Of a DNA stretch of 64,000 nt, positions 35,499-45,625 are shown in pieces (within the stretch, counting starts at the first letter, position 1; each line of letters begins with the position of its first letter). Source of the DNA: Anoxybacillus tepidamans PS2. GTDB lineage: Bacteria > Bacillota > Bacilli > Bacillales > Anoxybacillaceae. The stretch lies in the NCBI RefSeq assembly GCF_000620165.1, contig NZ_JHVN01000010.1:78016-142015 (forward strand), given 5' to 3'. A program made the position numbers and the translations under genes. The notes under the pieces are model-generated. The model was given only the letters and a program-made list of their open reading frames with translations. It was not told where the DNA came from and made no database searches.

Positions 35499-35610
35499 TA
35501 TTTATATGGGATTTAATTGAAAACTTTCGTTTCATTTTTAGAAAAAAATAAATCCCGAAAATAAATATTTTTCGAAATTAAACAACTTTATCACTCTACT
35601 ATATTATCAC

Positions 35611-35639
35611 TTTACCAAACTAAAAAGATGATATATGAT
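35611..35639 (+). promoter_or_regulatory. Likely sigma-A promoter of the APC permease gene
   Basis: TTTACC (35611-35616), 17 bases, TATGAT (35634-35639), about 60 bases before the start codon. Confidence 0.5.
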
Positions 35640-35701
35640 GGGAAAGGATTAAAATAAACTGACCCTCAGCACTACTTATAACACACAAGGAGGTCTATAC
35701 A

Positions 35702-37123
35702 ATGGCAACAAAAAAATGGGGGGTATGGATTTTAACAGCTTTTGTCATCGGAAATATGGTTGGCGGCGGTATTTTTATGATTCCAGCCAACCTTGCGCAA
35801 GTGGCAAGTCCAATGGGAGCGGTGCTGGCATGGGCCGCGACCGGTTTAGGAGTATGGATGCTCGCGCTCGTGTTCGGAAACTTAGCAATAAGAAAACCAG
35901 AATTAAAAGCGGGACCGCAAAGCTACGCGCAAGCGATGTTTTCTTCCCCGCGAATAGGAAATGTAGCCGGCTACAGCATGGCTTGGGGGTATTGGGCTGC
36001 AAACTGGGCGGCGACTGCCTCTGTCATCATCTCGTTTGCTGGATATTTAAGCACTTTTTTTCCTATCATGCAAAGCAAACACGTGTTATTAACGATCGGC
36101 ACATTTTCTTTAGAAACAGGAAAAATACTTACTTTTATAATATGCACTATCGTATTATGGGGAATTCATTCGATTCTTGTTCGGGATTTTCAAAAAGCTG
36201 GGAATGTGAATATTTTGGCAACAGGAGCAAAAGTACTCGGCTTTCTCCTTTATATTGTTGGAACAGTTTGGGTATTTAACAGCGCCAATTTAGGTGAAAG
36301 CCTTTCTTTTATTGATAAAAAAGGACATACGGTCTCCGTACCGAATCAAATGAATGGAGCCGCTCTTACGATGCTCTGGGCGTTTATCGGGATTGAGTCC
36401 GCAGTGATGCTATCAAACCGTGCTAAATCACCAAAAGACGTTAAAAAAGCAACATTGCTTGGTCTTGTTATTTCTGTTCTTATTTATATAGGAATTACAT
36501 TGTTAACGATGGGGGCTCTGTCACAAGAAGAGTTAAGACAATCACAAAAGCCGCTCGTCGATGCCCTCTATTCTGTGATCGGAAACAGCGGTGCCTACAT
36601 GATGGCGATTTTAGCGCTTATTTCCCTTTTTGGCTCAACGGTTGGCTGGATTGTGGTCAGCTCAGAGGTGCCGTACCAAGCGGCAAAAGAGGCGTTATTT
36701 CCACATTTTTTTGCAAAAACGAACAAAAACGGCAGCCCAACGAACTCGTTGTTTATGACCAATTTTATGACACAAATCTTCTTGTTTTCAACAATATCGG
36801 GAACGATGAATGAAGCGTATAAATTTGCCATTGTGGTGGCGACGCTCGCTTACCTCGTTCCATACCTTGTCTCAACCTTATATCAGTTAAAGCTCATTGT
36901 GACAGGAGAAACATATCAAAACGAAGCGCCTCGGCGTGTACGTGACGGCTTGATTACATGCGCCGCGCTTCTGTACTCGCTTTGGGTGATAAAAACAGGC
37001 ACGGCGGATTGGCATACGTTTTTCTTAGGCATCGGCTTATTCGTAGCAGGGCTCATCTTATACCCGCTGCTTATGAAGGAAAAAGTTAATCATAAAAAGT
37101 ATGAGGAACCAAAAGGAGCCTAA
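35702..37123 (+). CDS. APC family basic amino acid permease/antiporter
   Basis: A 473-residue permease of the amino acid-polyamine-organocation superfamily with about twelve helices. The first helix has the substrate-loop motif GNMVGGGIFMIPA. Overall it resembles arginine/ornithine and lysine/cadaverine antiporters (ArcD/LysP-like APC members) of Bacillus. The exact substrate is not decided. AAGGAGG precedes the ATG, and a strong terminator follows the stop. Single gene; no arginine pathway gene adjoins it. Confidence 0.82.
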   Translation: MATKKWGVWILTAFVIGNMVGGGIFMIPANLAQVASPMGAVLAWAATGLGVWMLALVFGNLAIRKPELKAGPQSYAQAMFSSPRIGNVAGYSMAWGYWAANWAATASVIISFAGYLSTFFPIMQSKHVLLTIGTFSLETGKILTFIICTIVLWGIHSILVRDFQKAGNVNILATGAKVLGFLLYIVGTVWVFNSANLGESLSFIDKKGHTVSVPNQMNGAALTMLWAFIGIESAVMLSNRAKSPKDVKKATLLGLVISVLIYIGITLLTMGALSQEELRQSQKPLVDALYSVIGNSGAYMMAILALISLFGSTVGWIVVSSEVPYQAAKEALFPHFFAKTNKNGSPTNSLFMTNFMTQIFLFSTISGTMNEAYKFAIVVATLAYLVPYLVSTLYQLKLIVTGETYQNEAPRRVRDGLITCAALLYSLWVIKTGTADWHTFFLGIGLFVAGLILYPLLMKEKVNHKKYEEPKGA

Positions 37124-37159
37124 CAAGGGGTCAACGAACGTTGAGCCCTTGTTTTTTTT
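37122..37159. terminator. Terminator shared by APC permease and converging GNAT gene
   Basis: ACAAGGGGTCAACG pairs with CGTTGAGCCCTTGT, then eight T on the plus strand. It includes the last codons of the convergent GNAT gene. Confidence 0.88.
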
Positions 37160-37772
37160 CGTTCCACTCCTCCCGCAAGACTCCCATTCGAATCGAATCA
37201 TAATATTGGCCATTGTACCATCGACACTTGCGCAAACGTCCTTCCATTTTCATCCCGAGTTTCTCGGCGCAGCGAATCATTCGTTCATTCCCAGACCATG
37301 TTGCCAAGCCCACGCGCACAAGAGGCATCGATGCGAATAAATAATCAATCCACAATTTCAGCGCCTCAGTCCCATACCCACCGTTCCAGTATGAAGAATC
37401 GTAAATGACAATGCCGACTTCCAGCCAAAGCGACTCTTTATGCTCCCAATAGTATGAAACAGTTCCAATAATCCTTTCTTGTGCTTCAATAACCATTCGC
37501 GATGGAACGTCTTCTTTGTTATTTATCCAATTGGTCATTCTTTCTATATACGCTTCCTTCGTTTCGAATGTAAGCGGAAAATAAGGAGCATCCCACCTTT
37601 TCCATTCTGGGTCTTTCTCGCCGTAAATATAATGCCAAAGAATAGGTAAATCCACTGGACAAATTTCTCGGACGACTACTTTCTCTCCTGTTAAGCGACC
37701 GATGCCAATGCCCTCCCCTCTACTAATTTTCCCTTTATTCAACTCCTCATCTTCATAAGCACCACATGGCAA
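37131..37772 (-). CDS. GNAT family acetyltransferase (RimJ-like), start uncertain
   Basis: An acetyltransferase of the RimJ/RimL type: GEKVVVREICPVDLPILWHY opens the domain, YWNGGYGTEALKLWIDYLF is the acetyl-CoA loop, and ERMIRCAEKLGMKMEGRLR is typical of the family. The open frame begins at 37772 with a TTG lacking a ribosome site. The family start should be near residue 24, where the frame has no ATG, GTG or TTG; GGGGAGG is found there at eight bases from an ATC codon (37703). Either an AUC start or a damaged start is possible. Confidence 0.7.
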   Translation of the reverse strand: MPCGAYEDEELNKGKISRGEGIGIGRLTGEKVVVREICPVDLPILWHYIYGEKDPEWKRWDAPYFPLTFETKEAYIERMTNWINNKEDVPSRMVIEAQERIIGTVSYYWEHKESLWLEVGIVIYDSSYWNGGYGTEALKLWIDYLFASMPLVRVGLATWSGNERMIRCAEKLGMKMEGRLRKCRWYNGQYYDSIRMGVLREEWNEKKQGLNVR

Positions 37773-37817
37773 ACATGTTCATGTTGATAGTAAAATCCTA
37801 GAATTCAAATTCCTCTC

Positions 37818-38510
37818 TTATTTTCCAATGGAAAAACCATTGAACAACCTGCCGCCGTAAGGCTCGAGTACACGATCGACTAATGCAATAATTTTATCTT
37901 TCCTTCCAAGTCTATAAAACGAATCGAATGCTTCATCATATTGACGCAACGCGCGGACCATCCATTTTGATGTTCCTACCCAACAGCCGTTCGTACGCAA
38001 AATAAATTCGTGAATTAAGTCGACTAGTGTATTGGCAATACATAACTCTTCCGATCGATCACTAGCTCCCATAAAATCATCAAGAGCATCGGTTATCAAA
38101 TATCGTTTTAGTTTCACGATTTCTTCAGTCCACGGCTCGGGTCCTTCTCTCAACAGTTCGTTTGCTTCTTTCTTGATCGCTGCGATGCATCCCCTATCAA
38201 TTAATACAACTCCTTCTGCCACCATCTTTGGCAAACACGGTGTCGCGCTTTTCCGATCGTTTTCAAAAAAATCTTTATAGGATGTTAGGTTATGTGCAAA
38301 CACTTCAATCGGCCATCCAAAAGCGGTGAGTGATTCACGAAAAGAAGCTGGGAACTTGTCATCGAAAACAACGATATCAAGATCAGAAGTATTGGTTTCC
38401 TCCCCCCGGACTACACTCCCGCTCAACAATGCTCCGTGACATCGAGGAAAAAATTGATGCACAAATTGTCTAGCTGCCTCCACCGGAGATAAACGTTTGT
38501 CATTCTCCAT
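37818..38510 (-). CDS. Nucleotidyltransferase domain protein
   Basis: A 230-residue protein with a MNT-type catalytic core: GSVVRGEETNTSDLDIVVF near residues 31-49 has the G-S and D-x-D signature of polymerase-beta-like nucleotidyltransferases. A helical C-terminal domain follows, with a HEFILRTNGCW segment. It may transfer a nucleotide to a small molecule or protein, as antibiotic adenylyltransferases do; the target is unknown. AAGGAG is placed nine bases before the ATG at 38510. Single gene. Confidence 0.75.
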   Translation of the reverse strand: MENDKRLSPVEAARQFVHQFFPRCHGALLSGSVVRGEETNTSDLDIVVFDDKFPASFRESLTAFGWPIEVFAHNLTSYKDFFENDRKSATPCLPKMVAEGVVLIDRGCIAAIKKEANELLREGPEPWTEEIVKLKRYLITDALDDFMGASDRSEELCIANTLVDLIHEFILRTNGCWVGTSKWMVRALRQYDEAFDSFYRLGRKDKIIALVDRVLEPYGGRLFNGFSIGK

Positions 38511-38531
38511 ACAGCCAAGCTCCTTTTCCAT

Positions 38532-38902
38532 TCATTATTCATCCGTAAAACTCTATATTTTGTTTTATCAGTTTCTGTACAAGTCTAACAATCTCCTGCA
38601 TTTTTCTTAAAGAAACGTTTCATATATTCTTGCACCGTTTTTTCCGACAAGAAGAGCCTCGAACTAACACAACACCTCCCCCACAATTAAAGAAACACTT
38701 CCAATAACTACTTTGGCTGTTGTCGACACCGAGAAAAAGGAGTTACAAACGGAATAAGAAATATGGGCACTGACAAAGCGATCAATATTCAGCCCGCTCG
38801 TTTTGTGTCGTTATTTTGTGCCATAAAAACCTACTTGATTATAATTGTACGTAGCGTACAATTCTCACTCTCACCATCTTTACGACTAATGCCGCGGCAA
38901 AT
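38532..38902. other. Intergenic region with one palindrome and no supported gene
   Basis: The 400-base gap before the odhB terminator has no convincing reading frame. Its main feature is the palindrome AATTGTACG, 3 bases, CGTACAATT at 38843-38863, which overlaps TATAAT boxes on both strands. Confidence 0.4.
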
Positions 38903-38932
38903 AAAAAGCATGAGGGGAAACCCTCATGCTTA
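38903..38932 (-). terminator. odhAB terminator
   Basis: AAGCATGAGGG pairs with CCCTCATGCTT; TTTTTATTT follows on the minus strand. It overlaps the last codon of odhB. Confidence 0.9.
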
Positions 38933-40183
38933 CGATTCTAACAATAATTGCTCTGGATCTTCGAGAAGTTCTTTTACTTTCACTAAGAAGCCGACTGCTT
39001 CTTTGCCATCGATGATTCGGTGATCGTACGATAATGCTACATACATCATTGGACGATTTTCCATCCGTTCTTCATCAATAGCTACAGGACGAAGTTGAAC
39101 CTTGTGCATCCCTAGAATACCGACTTGTGGTCCGTTTAAGATCGGAGTTGACATTAGTGAACCAAATACTCCGCCGTTTGTGATCGTAAATGTACCGCCC
39201 TGCAAATCTTTTAAGCTTAATTTGTTTTCGCGGGCTTTTGTCGCTAAGTGTAGAATCTCGCGTTCGATCTCGGCAAAATTTTTCTTATCTGCATCGCGCA
39301 CAACAGGGACGACTAAACCTTCATCCGTAGAGACAGCTACACCGATGTCATAGTATTTTTTCACGATGATTTCATCGCCTTGAATCTCGGCGTTTAACAA
39401 CGGATATTTTTTCAATGCGGCTACGACGGCCTTTGTAAAGAATGACATAAAACCGAGGCGTACCTCATGCTCTTGATAAAACGCATCTTTGCGGCGCTTG
39501 CGCAAGTTCATAACCGCCGTCATGTCGATTTCATTAAATGTTGTCAACATCGCTGCTGTGTGCTGTACTTCAACAAGGCGTTTTGCGATTGTTTGGCGGC
39601 GGCGCGACATTTTCATGCGCTCGACTGGTTTTTCCGGATCGAACGATTCAACGGCTGCTGGCTTTGTCCCCTCCACTGCTGGAGTTTGTGGAGATGCTGC
39701 CGCAGGACGACTCGCATGCGCTTCTACATCATGTTTGCGGATGCGGCCAAGCGGATCCACCGGTGTGACGGCCGCCAAGTCGATGCCTTTTTCGCGCGCG
39801 AGTTTGCGTGCCGCCGGCGAAGCAATTGGTCGCTGAGCTGACTTCGCTTCTGCTTCCTGCTTCACAGGTTCCGCTTGTACAGCCGTTGGTTGCATTTCCT
39901 GTACAGGTTGTTGCGGGGCTTCCGCTACCGGAGGGGTACTTGCTTCTGCTTCTGCTGATACAATGGCGATCGTATCACCCACTCGCACCGTGTCCCCTTC
40001 ATTAAAAAGCAATTGAGTGATAACCCCTGATTCCTCAGCCATCAATTCGACATTAACTTTATCGGTTTCAAGTTCAGCAATGGATTCTCCTTTATGCACA
40101 AAGTCTCCCGGTTTTTTCAGCCATTGCGAAATGGTTCCTTCTGTTATCGATTCTGCTAATTCTGGTACTTTGATCTCTGCCAC
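38930..40183 (-). CDS. odhB: 2-oxoglutarate dehydrogenase E2, dihydrolipoyl succinyltransferase
   Basis: A 417-residue E2 subunit of the TCA-cycle 2-oxoglutarate dehydrogenase complex. Domains in order: a lipoyl domain (lipoylated Lys in [10 protein letters not shown], about residue 42), an Ala/Pro/Gln-rich linker, the E1/E3-binding domain ([14 protein letters not shown]), and the catalytic domain with [11 protein letters not shown] at the active site. It transfers the succinyl group to CoA. The start is the GTG at 40183, eight bases after AAAGGAG. It follows odhA by 45 bases and the pair ends at a strong terminator. E3 is encoded elsewhere. Confidence 0.96.
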   Translation of the reverse strand: MAEIKVPELAESITEGTISQWLKKPGDFVHKGESIAELETDKVNVELMAEESGVITQLLFNEGDTVRVGDTIAIVSAEAEASTPPVAEAPQQPVQEMQPTAVQAEPVKQEAEAKSAQRPIASPAARKLAREKGIDLAAVTPVDPLGRIRKHDVEAHASRPAAASPQTPAVEGTKPAAVESFDPEKPVERMKMSRRRQTIAKRLVEVQHTAAMLTTFNEIDMTAVMNLRKRRKDAFYQEHEVRLGFMSFFTKAVVAALKKYPLLNAEIQGDEIIVKKYYDIGVAVSTDEGLVVPVVRDADKKNFAEIEREILHLATKARENKLSLKDLQGGTFTITNGGVFGSLMSTPILNGPQVGILGMHKVQLRPVAIDEERMENRPMMYVALSYDHRIIDGKEAVGFLVKVKELLEDPEQLLLES

Positions 40184-40228
40184 TGTTATATCTCCTTTCG
40201 CTATCCTCACCTATATTTGACTTAACGA

Positions 40229-43063
40229 TTACGAGCGTGTCAACGCTTGATTGATAATTCTCGCTTGCTCTTTCTTGTGAACAACTGGATCTCCTTCTGC
40301 TGTGCTTGAACGTCTTCTGCGTCCAATATAAGAAACTTGAACACCTTTAGGCGCTAATTTAAGCAATCGAGGTTCGACAAAGTTCCAAGCCCCCATATTC
40401 TTCGGCTCTTCCTGCACCCATACTATTTCTTTTAAATTCGGTAGTTGTTCAATATAACGGGTGATTTCCTCCATAGGGAACGGATACAATTCCTCGACGC
40501 GCAAGATATGGAACCAATCTTTCTCTTGCACCTCATTTAATTTTTCTGCTAAATCAATTGCAATTTTACCAGAACACAAGATTAAGCGCTCCACTTGTTC
40601 TGGGTGTTGCCCCAACCCTGGCTGGGCCAATACCGGTTCGAAACTTCCTTCGCTCAAATCCGCCGCACCTGAAACAACTAACGGGTGACGCAATAAACTT
40701 TTCGGCGACATAATGATAAGCGGTCGAACTTCCTCTTTTTGCAAAATCAACGCTTGCCGGCGTAGAATATGGAAGTATTGCGACGATTTTGTCATATTGG
40801 CAATTGTCCAGTTATTTTCAGCCGCTAATGAAAGGAATCGTTCTAAACGGGCACTTGAATGCTCAGGTCCTTGTCCTTCGTAACCATGAGGAAGCAGCAT
40901 TACAAGACCGGATTTTTGACCCCATTTCGCTCTGCCGGATGAAATAAACTGATCGATAATCACTTGAGCAGAGTTAGCAAAATCGCCAAATTGCGCTTCC
41001 CAAAGCACTAACGTTTCCGGAGCCAACACGTTATAGCCATATTCAAATCCAAGTACGCTCATCTCAGATAGCGGGCTGTTATGAACCGCAAAAGACGCCG
41101 TGCTATTAGATAAATGATGTAGCGGCGAGAACGTTTTTCCAGTAGTTTCATCATGCAGCATAAGATGACGATGGGCAAACGTTCCCCGCTCCGAATCTTG
41201 TCCTGACAATCGAATTGGAACACCATCTTGAAGGATGGTCGCAAACGCCAACGCCTCGGCATGGGCCCAATCGATTTTGTTCTCTTCAAAGGCATTGATG
41301 CGCCGTTGCAAAATCCGTCCTAACTTGCTAAATACGCGAAAATCTTCCGGCCATTGCACAAGTTCTCGGTTTACTTGTTCAAGTACGTGAACAGGCACGC
41401 GCGTATCGATTTTTGGAATGCCTTTTTCCGCCACTTCCGGTGGGTTCATTTCATAGTCAAGCTCTTCTTTTACATCTGCCACTTTCTTATAAGCAGCTTG
41501 TAGCTTTTTCTCAACTTCCTCTGTAAATTGGCGTTCCTCGTCGTTAGAGCCGATGATTCCCTGTTGTTTAAGATGATCGGCATAAAGATTGCGGACGGTC
41601 GGATGTTTCCGAATGATTTGATACATTAACGGATTCGTCGCTGCTGGCTCATCCATTTCATTATGACCGTGACGACGATATCCAATTAAGTCGATGAGAA
41701 AATCCTTTTTAAATGTTTGACGGTAAATGACTGCCAAGTGAGCAGCCGAAAGCACCGCTTCCGGATCATCCGCATTAACGTGCACAATCGGAATTTCAAA
41801 TCCTTTGGCTAAGTCGCTTGCATATTTTGTAGAGCGGGAATCTTCGCTTTCTGTTGTAAACCCGATCATATTGTTTGCGATAATATGGATCGTTCCGCCT
41901 GTTTTATAGCCTCTTAATCGGCTTAAATTTAATGTTTCCGCTACCACGCCTTGCCCCGGAAATGCTGCATCGCCGTGAATTAAAATAGCAAACGATTTGT
42001 TCTCATCTTGTTCTGGGAACCCCGGTTTATTTCGCGTTTCTTGAGCAGCCCGCGTATAGCCAACAACAACAGGATTGACGAACTCCAAATGGCTCGGATT
42101 GTTAGCTAACGTAATAACCGCGCGAACCGTATTCTCTTTTTTGATTTTTCGATCTAATCCTAAATGGTATTTGACGTCGCCCGTCCAGCCATATGTAATT
42201 CCGATTGACCCTTCTGATGGGATCAATTCCTTATTGGGCGCATGCTGGAATTCAGCAAAAATCATTTCATAAGGCTTTCCTAACACATGAGCCAATACAT
42301 TTAAGCGCCCTCGATGAGCCATTCCAATGTTAATAGATTTTGTTCCTGCCTGCACCGATTCGGAAATAATCTCATCAAGCAATGGTACTAACGTATCAAG
42401 TCCTTCAATCGAAAAACGTTTTTGACCAACGAACGTCCGATGCAAAAATTGTTCAAACACTTCCACTTCAGTTAAACGTTTTAACAACTCTTTTTTCTTT
42501 TCATTCGAAAGAACGGGTTGATAGCTTCCCGATTCAACCATTTGGAACAGCCAATTTTTCTCTTTTTCATCTTGAACATGGCCAAATTCAAATGCTAACT
42601 TCGATGTATAGACCCCTTTTAAATATTGAATCGCCTCAAGCCCGTTTTTTATATGCTGAGGTAAATATGGGCTGATGACGGAAGATGGAATCGATTTTAA
42701 ATCATTTTCTGTTAGTCCAAACTTTCCAATATCAATATGTACATCTTGTTGAGAAGTTTCTAACGGATTAATTTTTGCGCCTAAATGACCGAACGTTCGA
42801 ATATAATCGGCCAATTTCACTGCCTGAACATATTTTTCAAATAAATTGGCTGGCGCGCTTGGGTAATTTATTATATCCTTGCTGTCATTTCCGCCGCTGT
42901 CATCAAATTGAGGTGGACCCCAACGATCAAACAATTCTTTTAATTGCGGGTCAACCATGCTTGGATCTTGCAAGTATTGCTCGTACATTTCCATGACGTA
43001 TCCAAGATTTGGACCGTGAAAGTTTCTCCATGGATTTCTGTGACTGTCACTAAGCGTGTTCAT
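40229..43063 (-). CDS. odhA: 2-oxoglutarate dehydrogenase E1 component
   Basis: A 944-residue thiamine-diphosphate enzyme that decarboxylates 2-oxoglutarate and passes the succinyl group to OdhB. The N-terminus [20 protein letters not shown] is the E2-contact region typical of OdhA; the TPP site contains [19 protein letters not shown], and a C-terminal transketolase domain follows. GGAGG lies ten bases upstream of the ATG at 43063. It is the first gene of odhAB. The leader from the tRNA-Gln gene to the start has small hairpins, for example AGAGTGC with GCACTCT near 43140-43160. Confidence 0.97.
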   Translation of the reverse strand: MNTLSDSHRNPWRNFHGPNLGYVMEMYEQYLQDPSMVDPQLKELFDRWGPPQFDDSGGNDSKDIINYPSAPANLFEKYVQAVKLADYIRTFGHLGAKINPLETSQQDVHIDIGKFGLTENDLKSIPSSVISPYLPQHIKNGLEAIQYLKGVYTSKLAFEFGHVQDEKEKNWLFQMVESGSYQPVLSNEKKKELLKRLTEVEVFEQFLHRTFVGQKRFSIEGLDTLVPLLDEIISESVQAGTKSINIGMAHRGRLNVLAHVLGKPYEMIFAEFQHAPNKELIPSEGSIGITYGWTGDVKYHLGLDRKIKKENTVRAVITLANNPSHLEFVNPVVVGYTRAAQETRNKPGFPEQDENKSFAILIHGDAAFPGQGVVAETLNLSRLRGYKTGGTIHIIANNMIGFTTESEDSRSTKYASDLAKGFEIPIVHVNADDPEAVLSAAHLAVIYRQTFKKDFLIDLIGYRRHGHNEMDEPAATNPLMYQIIRKHPTVRNLYADHLKQQGIIGSNDEERQFTEEVEKKLQAAYKKVADVKEELDYEMNPPEVAEKGIPKIDTRVPVHVLEQVNRELVQWPEDFRVFSKLGRILQRRINAFEENKIDWAHAEALAFATILQDGVPIRLSGQDSERGTFAHRHLMLHDETTGKTFSPLHHLSNSTASFAVHNSPLSEMSVLGFEYGYNVLAPETLVLWEAQFGDFANSAQVIIDQFISSGRAKWGQKSGLVMLLPHGYEGQGPEHSSARLERFLSLAAENNWTIANMTKSSQYFHILRRQALILQKEEVRPLIIMSPKSLLRHPLVVSGAADLSEGSFEPVLAQPGLGQHPEQVERLILCSGKIAIDLAEKLNEVQEKDWFHILRVEELYPFPMEEITRYIEQLPNLKEIVWVQEEPKNMGAWNFVEPRLLKLAPKGVQVSYIGRRRRSSTAEGDPVVHKKEQARIINQALTRS

Positions 43064-43081
43064 CTTTAAATAACCCTCCAA

Positions 43082-43385
43082 GACTAATTACAAATTCTCG
43101 CATGAAAGAGCGCAGTGCGCGAAAATCGTACACAACAGAGTGCCACCCTCGCACTCTATCTCCCCCATTGATGTGCAGATTTCGCATATCGCGGCAGATT
43201 CATGAGAGATAAAACGATTACATTTTCCATTTTACTACGATTTAGCGGAAAATCCAAATAACTTGATTTTTTTTACTTTTTTAATTTCTTTGCTTGCAGA
43301 AAAAAAGCCATCCCGCTTATCTTAACTGTACAAAAGAAAAACGGCAATGGCTTATGCTATATGTTATTTAGCGAAATGAATGGAA
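43082..43385 (-). other. odhA leader region
   Basis: The 300 bases between tRNA-Gln and odhA have no gene. A hairpin AGAGTGC/GCACTCT (about 43140-43160) lies in the likely 5' UTR, and AAGCCAT/ATGGCTT with a T7 run (about 43303-43353) could terminate the tRNA transcript. Confidence 0.4.
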
Positions 43386-43457
43386 CTGGGCTAGCTGGAT
43401 TCGAACCAGCGCATCACGGAGTCAAAGTCCGTTGCCTTACCGCTTGGCTATAGCCCA
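43386..43457 (-). tRNA. tRNA-Gln (TTG)
   Basis: A complete 72-base cloverleaf: acceptor TGGGCTA with TAGCCCA, discriminator G, anticodon loop CTTTGAC reading TTG, and T-arm GCTGG-TTCGAAT-CCAGC. The 3' CCA is not encoded. It is a lone tRNA gene on the same strand as odhAB. Confidence 0.97.
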
Positions 43458-43629
43458 ATATCAATCTGTCGAGTATAGTAATCCCCTGTTTTCCTGTTTT
43501 TATACATAAGAAATTTCAAACTTTTTCTCAGGACTAGAGATCTGGCATTTCATCAAACAACAAGCGATGAAAAATGTTTTCTATATATACACCCTTTAAT
43601 TCATTGCTCAACTATTATTTTTAAAAAAA

Positions 43630-43658
43630 TTGACGTTAACGTTAAATGTAAATATAAT
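43630..43658 (+). promoter_or_regulatory. MerR-type promoter of the MerR-MFS operon
   Basis: TTGACG (43630-43635), 17 bases, TATAAT (43653-43658). The spacer holds overlapping palindromes ACGTTAACGT (43633-43642) and TTAACGTTAA (43636-43645), as expected for a regulator binding between the two boxes and controlling its own operon. Confidence 0.6.
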
Positions 43659-43683
43659 AATATCAATAGGAGGTTGTCATTTT

Positions 43684-44127
43684 ATGGATGAAATATTAAA
43701 GATTGACGATGTAGCAAAACAAAGCGGGTTGAGTAAACGGACTATTCGATACTATGAAGAAATTGGCCTTTTGCCTCCCCCTCCGCGCAGCAAAGGAGGA
43801 ACGAGACTTTATACACAAGAGCATGTTGAGTTTTTAAAAAAAATTACAATCGCTAAAGAAGTATTAGGATTTACGCTACAAGAGTTACAACACTTTATTT
43901 CGCTAAGAGAAACATTAGAAAATCAACGTGCCGACTATCGAAAAGTAACCGATCCCAAGGAACGGAAAGTAAAACTAGCTGAAATTATAGAAGTACTTGA
44001 TGATCAACTTGAAATGATTGAGGAAAAGATCGAGAAAATACTTAGTGTCCAATCGGAACTGAAGACTCTTAGAGAACGTGCACAAGCGGCAATGGTAAAA
44101 ATCAATCAAGAACTGTCCAATTTGTAA
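43684..44127 (+). CDS. MerR family regulator (YfmP-like)
   Basis: A 147-residue regulator with the MerR winged helix (IDDVAKQSGLSKRTIRYYEE, GLLPPPPRSKGGTRLY) and a long dimerisation coiled coil; there is no obvious metal-binding Cys. The AGGAGG site gives the ATG at 43684; the frame extends upstream to 43630 into the promoter and is not used. The arrangement MerR gene then MFS gene is that of B. subtilis yfmP-yfmO, where the regulator controls its own operon. The palindromic spacer upstream is the probable operator. Confidence 0.85.
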   Translation: MDEILKIDDVAKQSGLSKRTIRYYEEIGLLPPPPRSKGGTRLYTQEHVEFLKKITIAKEVLGFTLQELQHFISLRETLENQRADYRKVTDPKERKVKLAEIIEVLDDQLEMIEEKIEKILSVQSELKTLRERAQAAMVKINQELSNL

Positions 44128-44156
44128 TCTACACATTTTTTTGGGGGGATTGATTT

Positions 44157-45377
44157 ATGAAATCTACATTAAAATTGACTGATGAGGAACTTCAACCTCA
44201 AAAAGCTGGTATATTAGATCAGCCTAAAGCGGTGTGGGCGGTAGCGTTTGCGTGTGTTATTTCATTCATGGGATTAGGGCTGGTCGATCCCATTCTTCCG
44301 GCTATCGCCAGCAAATTAAATGCTTCTCCTAGCCAGGTTTCTCTTTTGTTTTCAAGCTATACGCTGATCACGGGACTCGCTATGTTAATCACTGGATTTG
44401 TTTCGAGCAGATTCGGAACTAAAGGGACTTTATTAGCAGGAACTTTTTTGATTGTTGTATTCTCCGTTCTCGGGGGATTATCAAACAGCATTGAACAACT
44501 TGTTGGATTTCGAGCGGGTTGGGGACTTGGCAATGCCTTGTTTATCGCAACGGCTCTGTCTGCCATTGTCGGATTATCCCATGGCGGACCAGCCAAAGCG
44601 ATCATTTTATATGAAGCTGCCCTCGGCCTAGGGATTTCCGTCGGGCCATTGCTTGGTGGGGAATTAGGCTCTATTTCGTGGCGCGGTCCATTTTTTGGCG
44701 TAGGTGCTCTTATGGCCTTGGCATTCACTTCTATTTTTATTTTGCTGCCAAAATTACCGAAACCAAAAACAAGAACTTCCCTTGCTGATCCGTTTAAAGC
44801 ATTGCGTTATCCTGCTCTTTTAATGTTAGGAATTGTTGCTTTATGTTATAATTTTGGCTTTTTCACTTTGATGGCATACACGCCGTTTGTCATGAATTTA
44901 AATGAGCATGGACTTGGGTTTGTTTTCTTTGGATGGGGGCTTTTTCTAGCCATTACTTCCGTCTTCGTAGCGCCTAAGCTGCAGAGCCGATTGGGAACGA
45001 TTCGTTCAATGTGCGCTATGCTACTGTGCTTTGCTGTTACCCTGCTTGTCATGGGGATTTGGACATCCTCGCAAATAACTGTAATTATAGCTGTTGTTGT
45101 AGCTGGAGCATTCTTAGGTGTGAATAATACATTGATTACGACAGCTGTTATGGTGGCAGCTCCGGTTGAGCGGTCCACGGCTTCAGCGGCCTACAGTTTC
45201 ATACGGTTTGTTTTTGGGGCAATAGGTCCGTGGCTGGCAAGCAAATTAGCTGAATGGTATAATCCGCATGTTCCTTTCTATACCGGTGCACTTGCAGTAA
45301 CCTTTGGGATTTTTGCTATTTTACTTGGAAGCAAGCACTTGCAGCATATAGATCAAGCAGTTTCATCACACCACTAA
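44157..45377 (+). CDS. MFS multidrug efflux transporter (YfmO-like)
   Basis: A 406-residue MFS protein of the DHA1 drug:proton antiporter type with twelve predicted helices. The first periplasmic loop and helix contain GLGLVDPILPAIASKL (motif D1 region), and the helix 2-3 loop has GFVSSRFGTKGTLL (motif A). It is 29 bases after the MerR gene with GGGGGGAT before the ATG. Export of a toxic compound sensed by the MerR protein is inferred. A terminator follows. Confidence 0.86.
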   Translation: MKSTLKLTDEELQPQKAGILDQPKAVWAVAFACVISFMGLGLVDPILPAIASKLNASPSQVSLLFSSYTLITGLAMLITGFVSSRFGTKGTLLAGTFLIVVFSVLGGLSNSIEQLVGFRAGWGLGNALFIATALSAIVGLSHGGPAKAIILYEAALGLGISVGPLLGGELGSISWRGPFFGVGALMALAFTSIFILLPKLPKPKTRTSLADPFKALRYPALLMLGIVALCYNFGFFTLMAYTPFVMNLNEHGLGFVFFGWGLFLAITSVFVAPKLQSRLGTIRSMCAMLLCFAVTLLVMGIWTSSQITVIIAVVVAGAFLGVNNTLITTAVMVAAPVERSTASAAYSFIRFVFGAIGPWLASKLAEWYNPHVPFYTGALAVTFGIFAILLGSKHLQHIDQAVSSHH

Positions 45378-45395
45378 TTAAAAAGAAATAAGAGG

Positions 45396-45424
45396 TCCGC
45401 TTCATTTTTTGAAGCGGATTTTTT
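45396..45424 (+). terminator. Terminator after the MFS gene
   Basis: TCCGCTTCA pairs with TGAAGCGGA, then TTTTTT. Confidence 0.9.
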
Positions 45425-45520
45425 ATCGCTAAAACGAAATGAATTTTTATTAAAACAAAAAATTGGGGCCAATCTATGACGTCTCTTTCTATGTTTAACT
45501 GATAATTCTTTTTTAGATAT

Positions 45521-45542
45521 TTGATTATTTAGAACATAGTTT
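45521..45542 (+). repeat. 22-bp repeat, copy 2
   Basis: Exact copy of 35477-35498, same orientation, with the flanks TAT before and ATTTA after also shared apart from one-base indels. It lies between two converging transcripts. Confidence 0.6.
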
Positions 45543-45583
45543 ATTTAAATAGATCTAAACTTGTGTTATGTTGAAATAAAAAG

Positions 45584-45620
45584 AAAAGAGACACGCGTTC
45601 AAATTTCGGTGTCCCCTTTT
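45584..45620 (-). terminator. uvsE terminator
   Basis: AAAAGGGGACAC pairs with GTGTCTCTTTT on the minus strand, followed by CTTTTTATTT. Confidence 0.8.
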
Positions 45621-45625
45621 CGCTT

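Noticed and set aside
38763..39023. 86-codon plus-strand frame across the odhB end
   Set aside because: It is antisense to the odhB C-terminus, has no ribosome site and low-complexity composition.
39467..39841. Long plus-strand frames opposite odhB
   Set aside because: They mirror the GC-rich codons of odhB and have no ribosome sites; odhB is certain.
43138..43160. T-box-like motif GAGGGTGGCAC in the odhA leader
   Set aside because: There is no specifier stem or terminator with a U-tract, and odhA is not a known T-box target; it is just a short hairpin.
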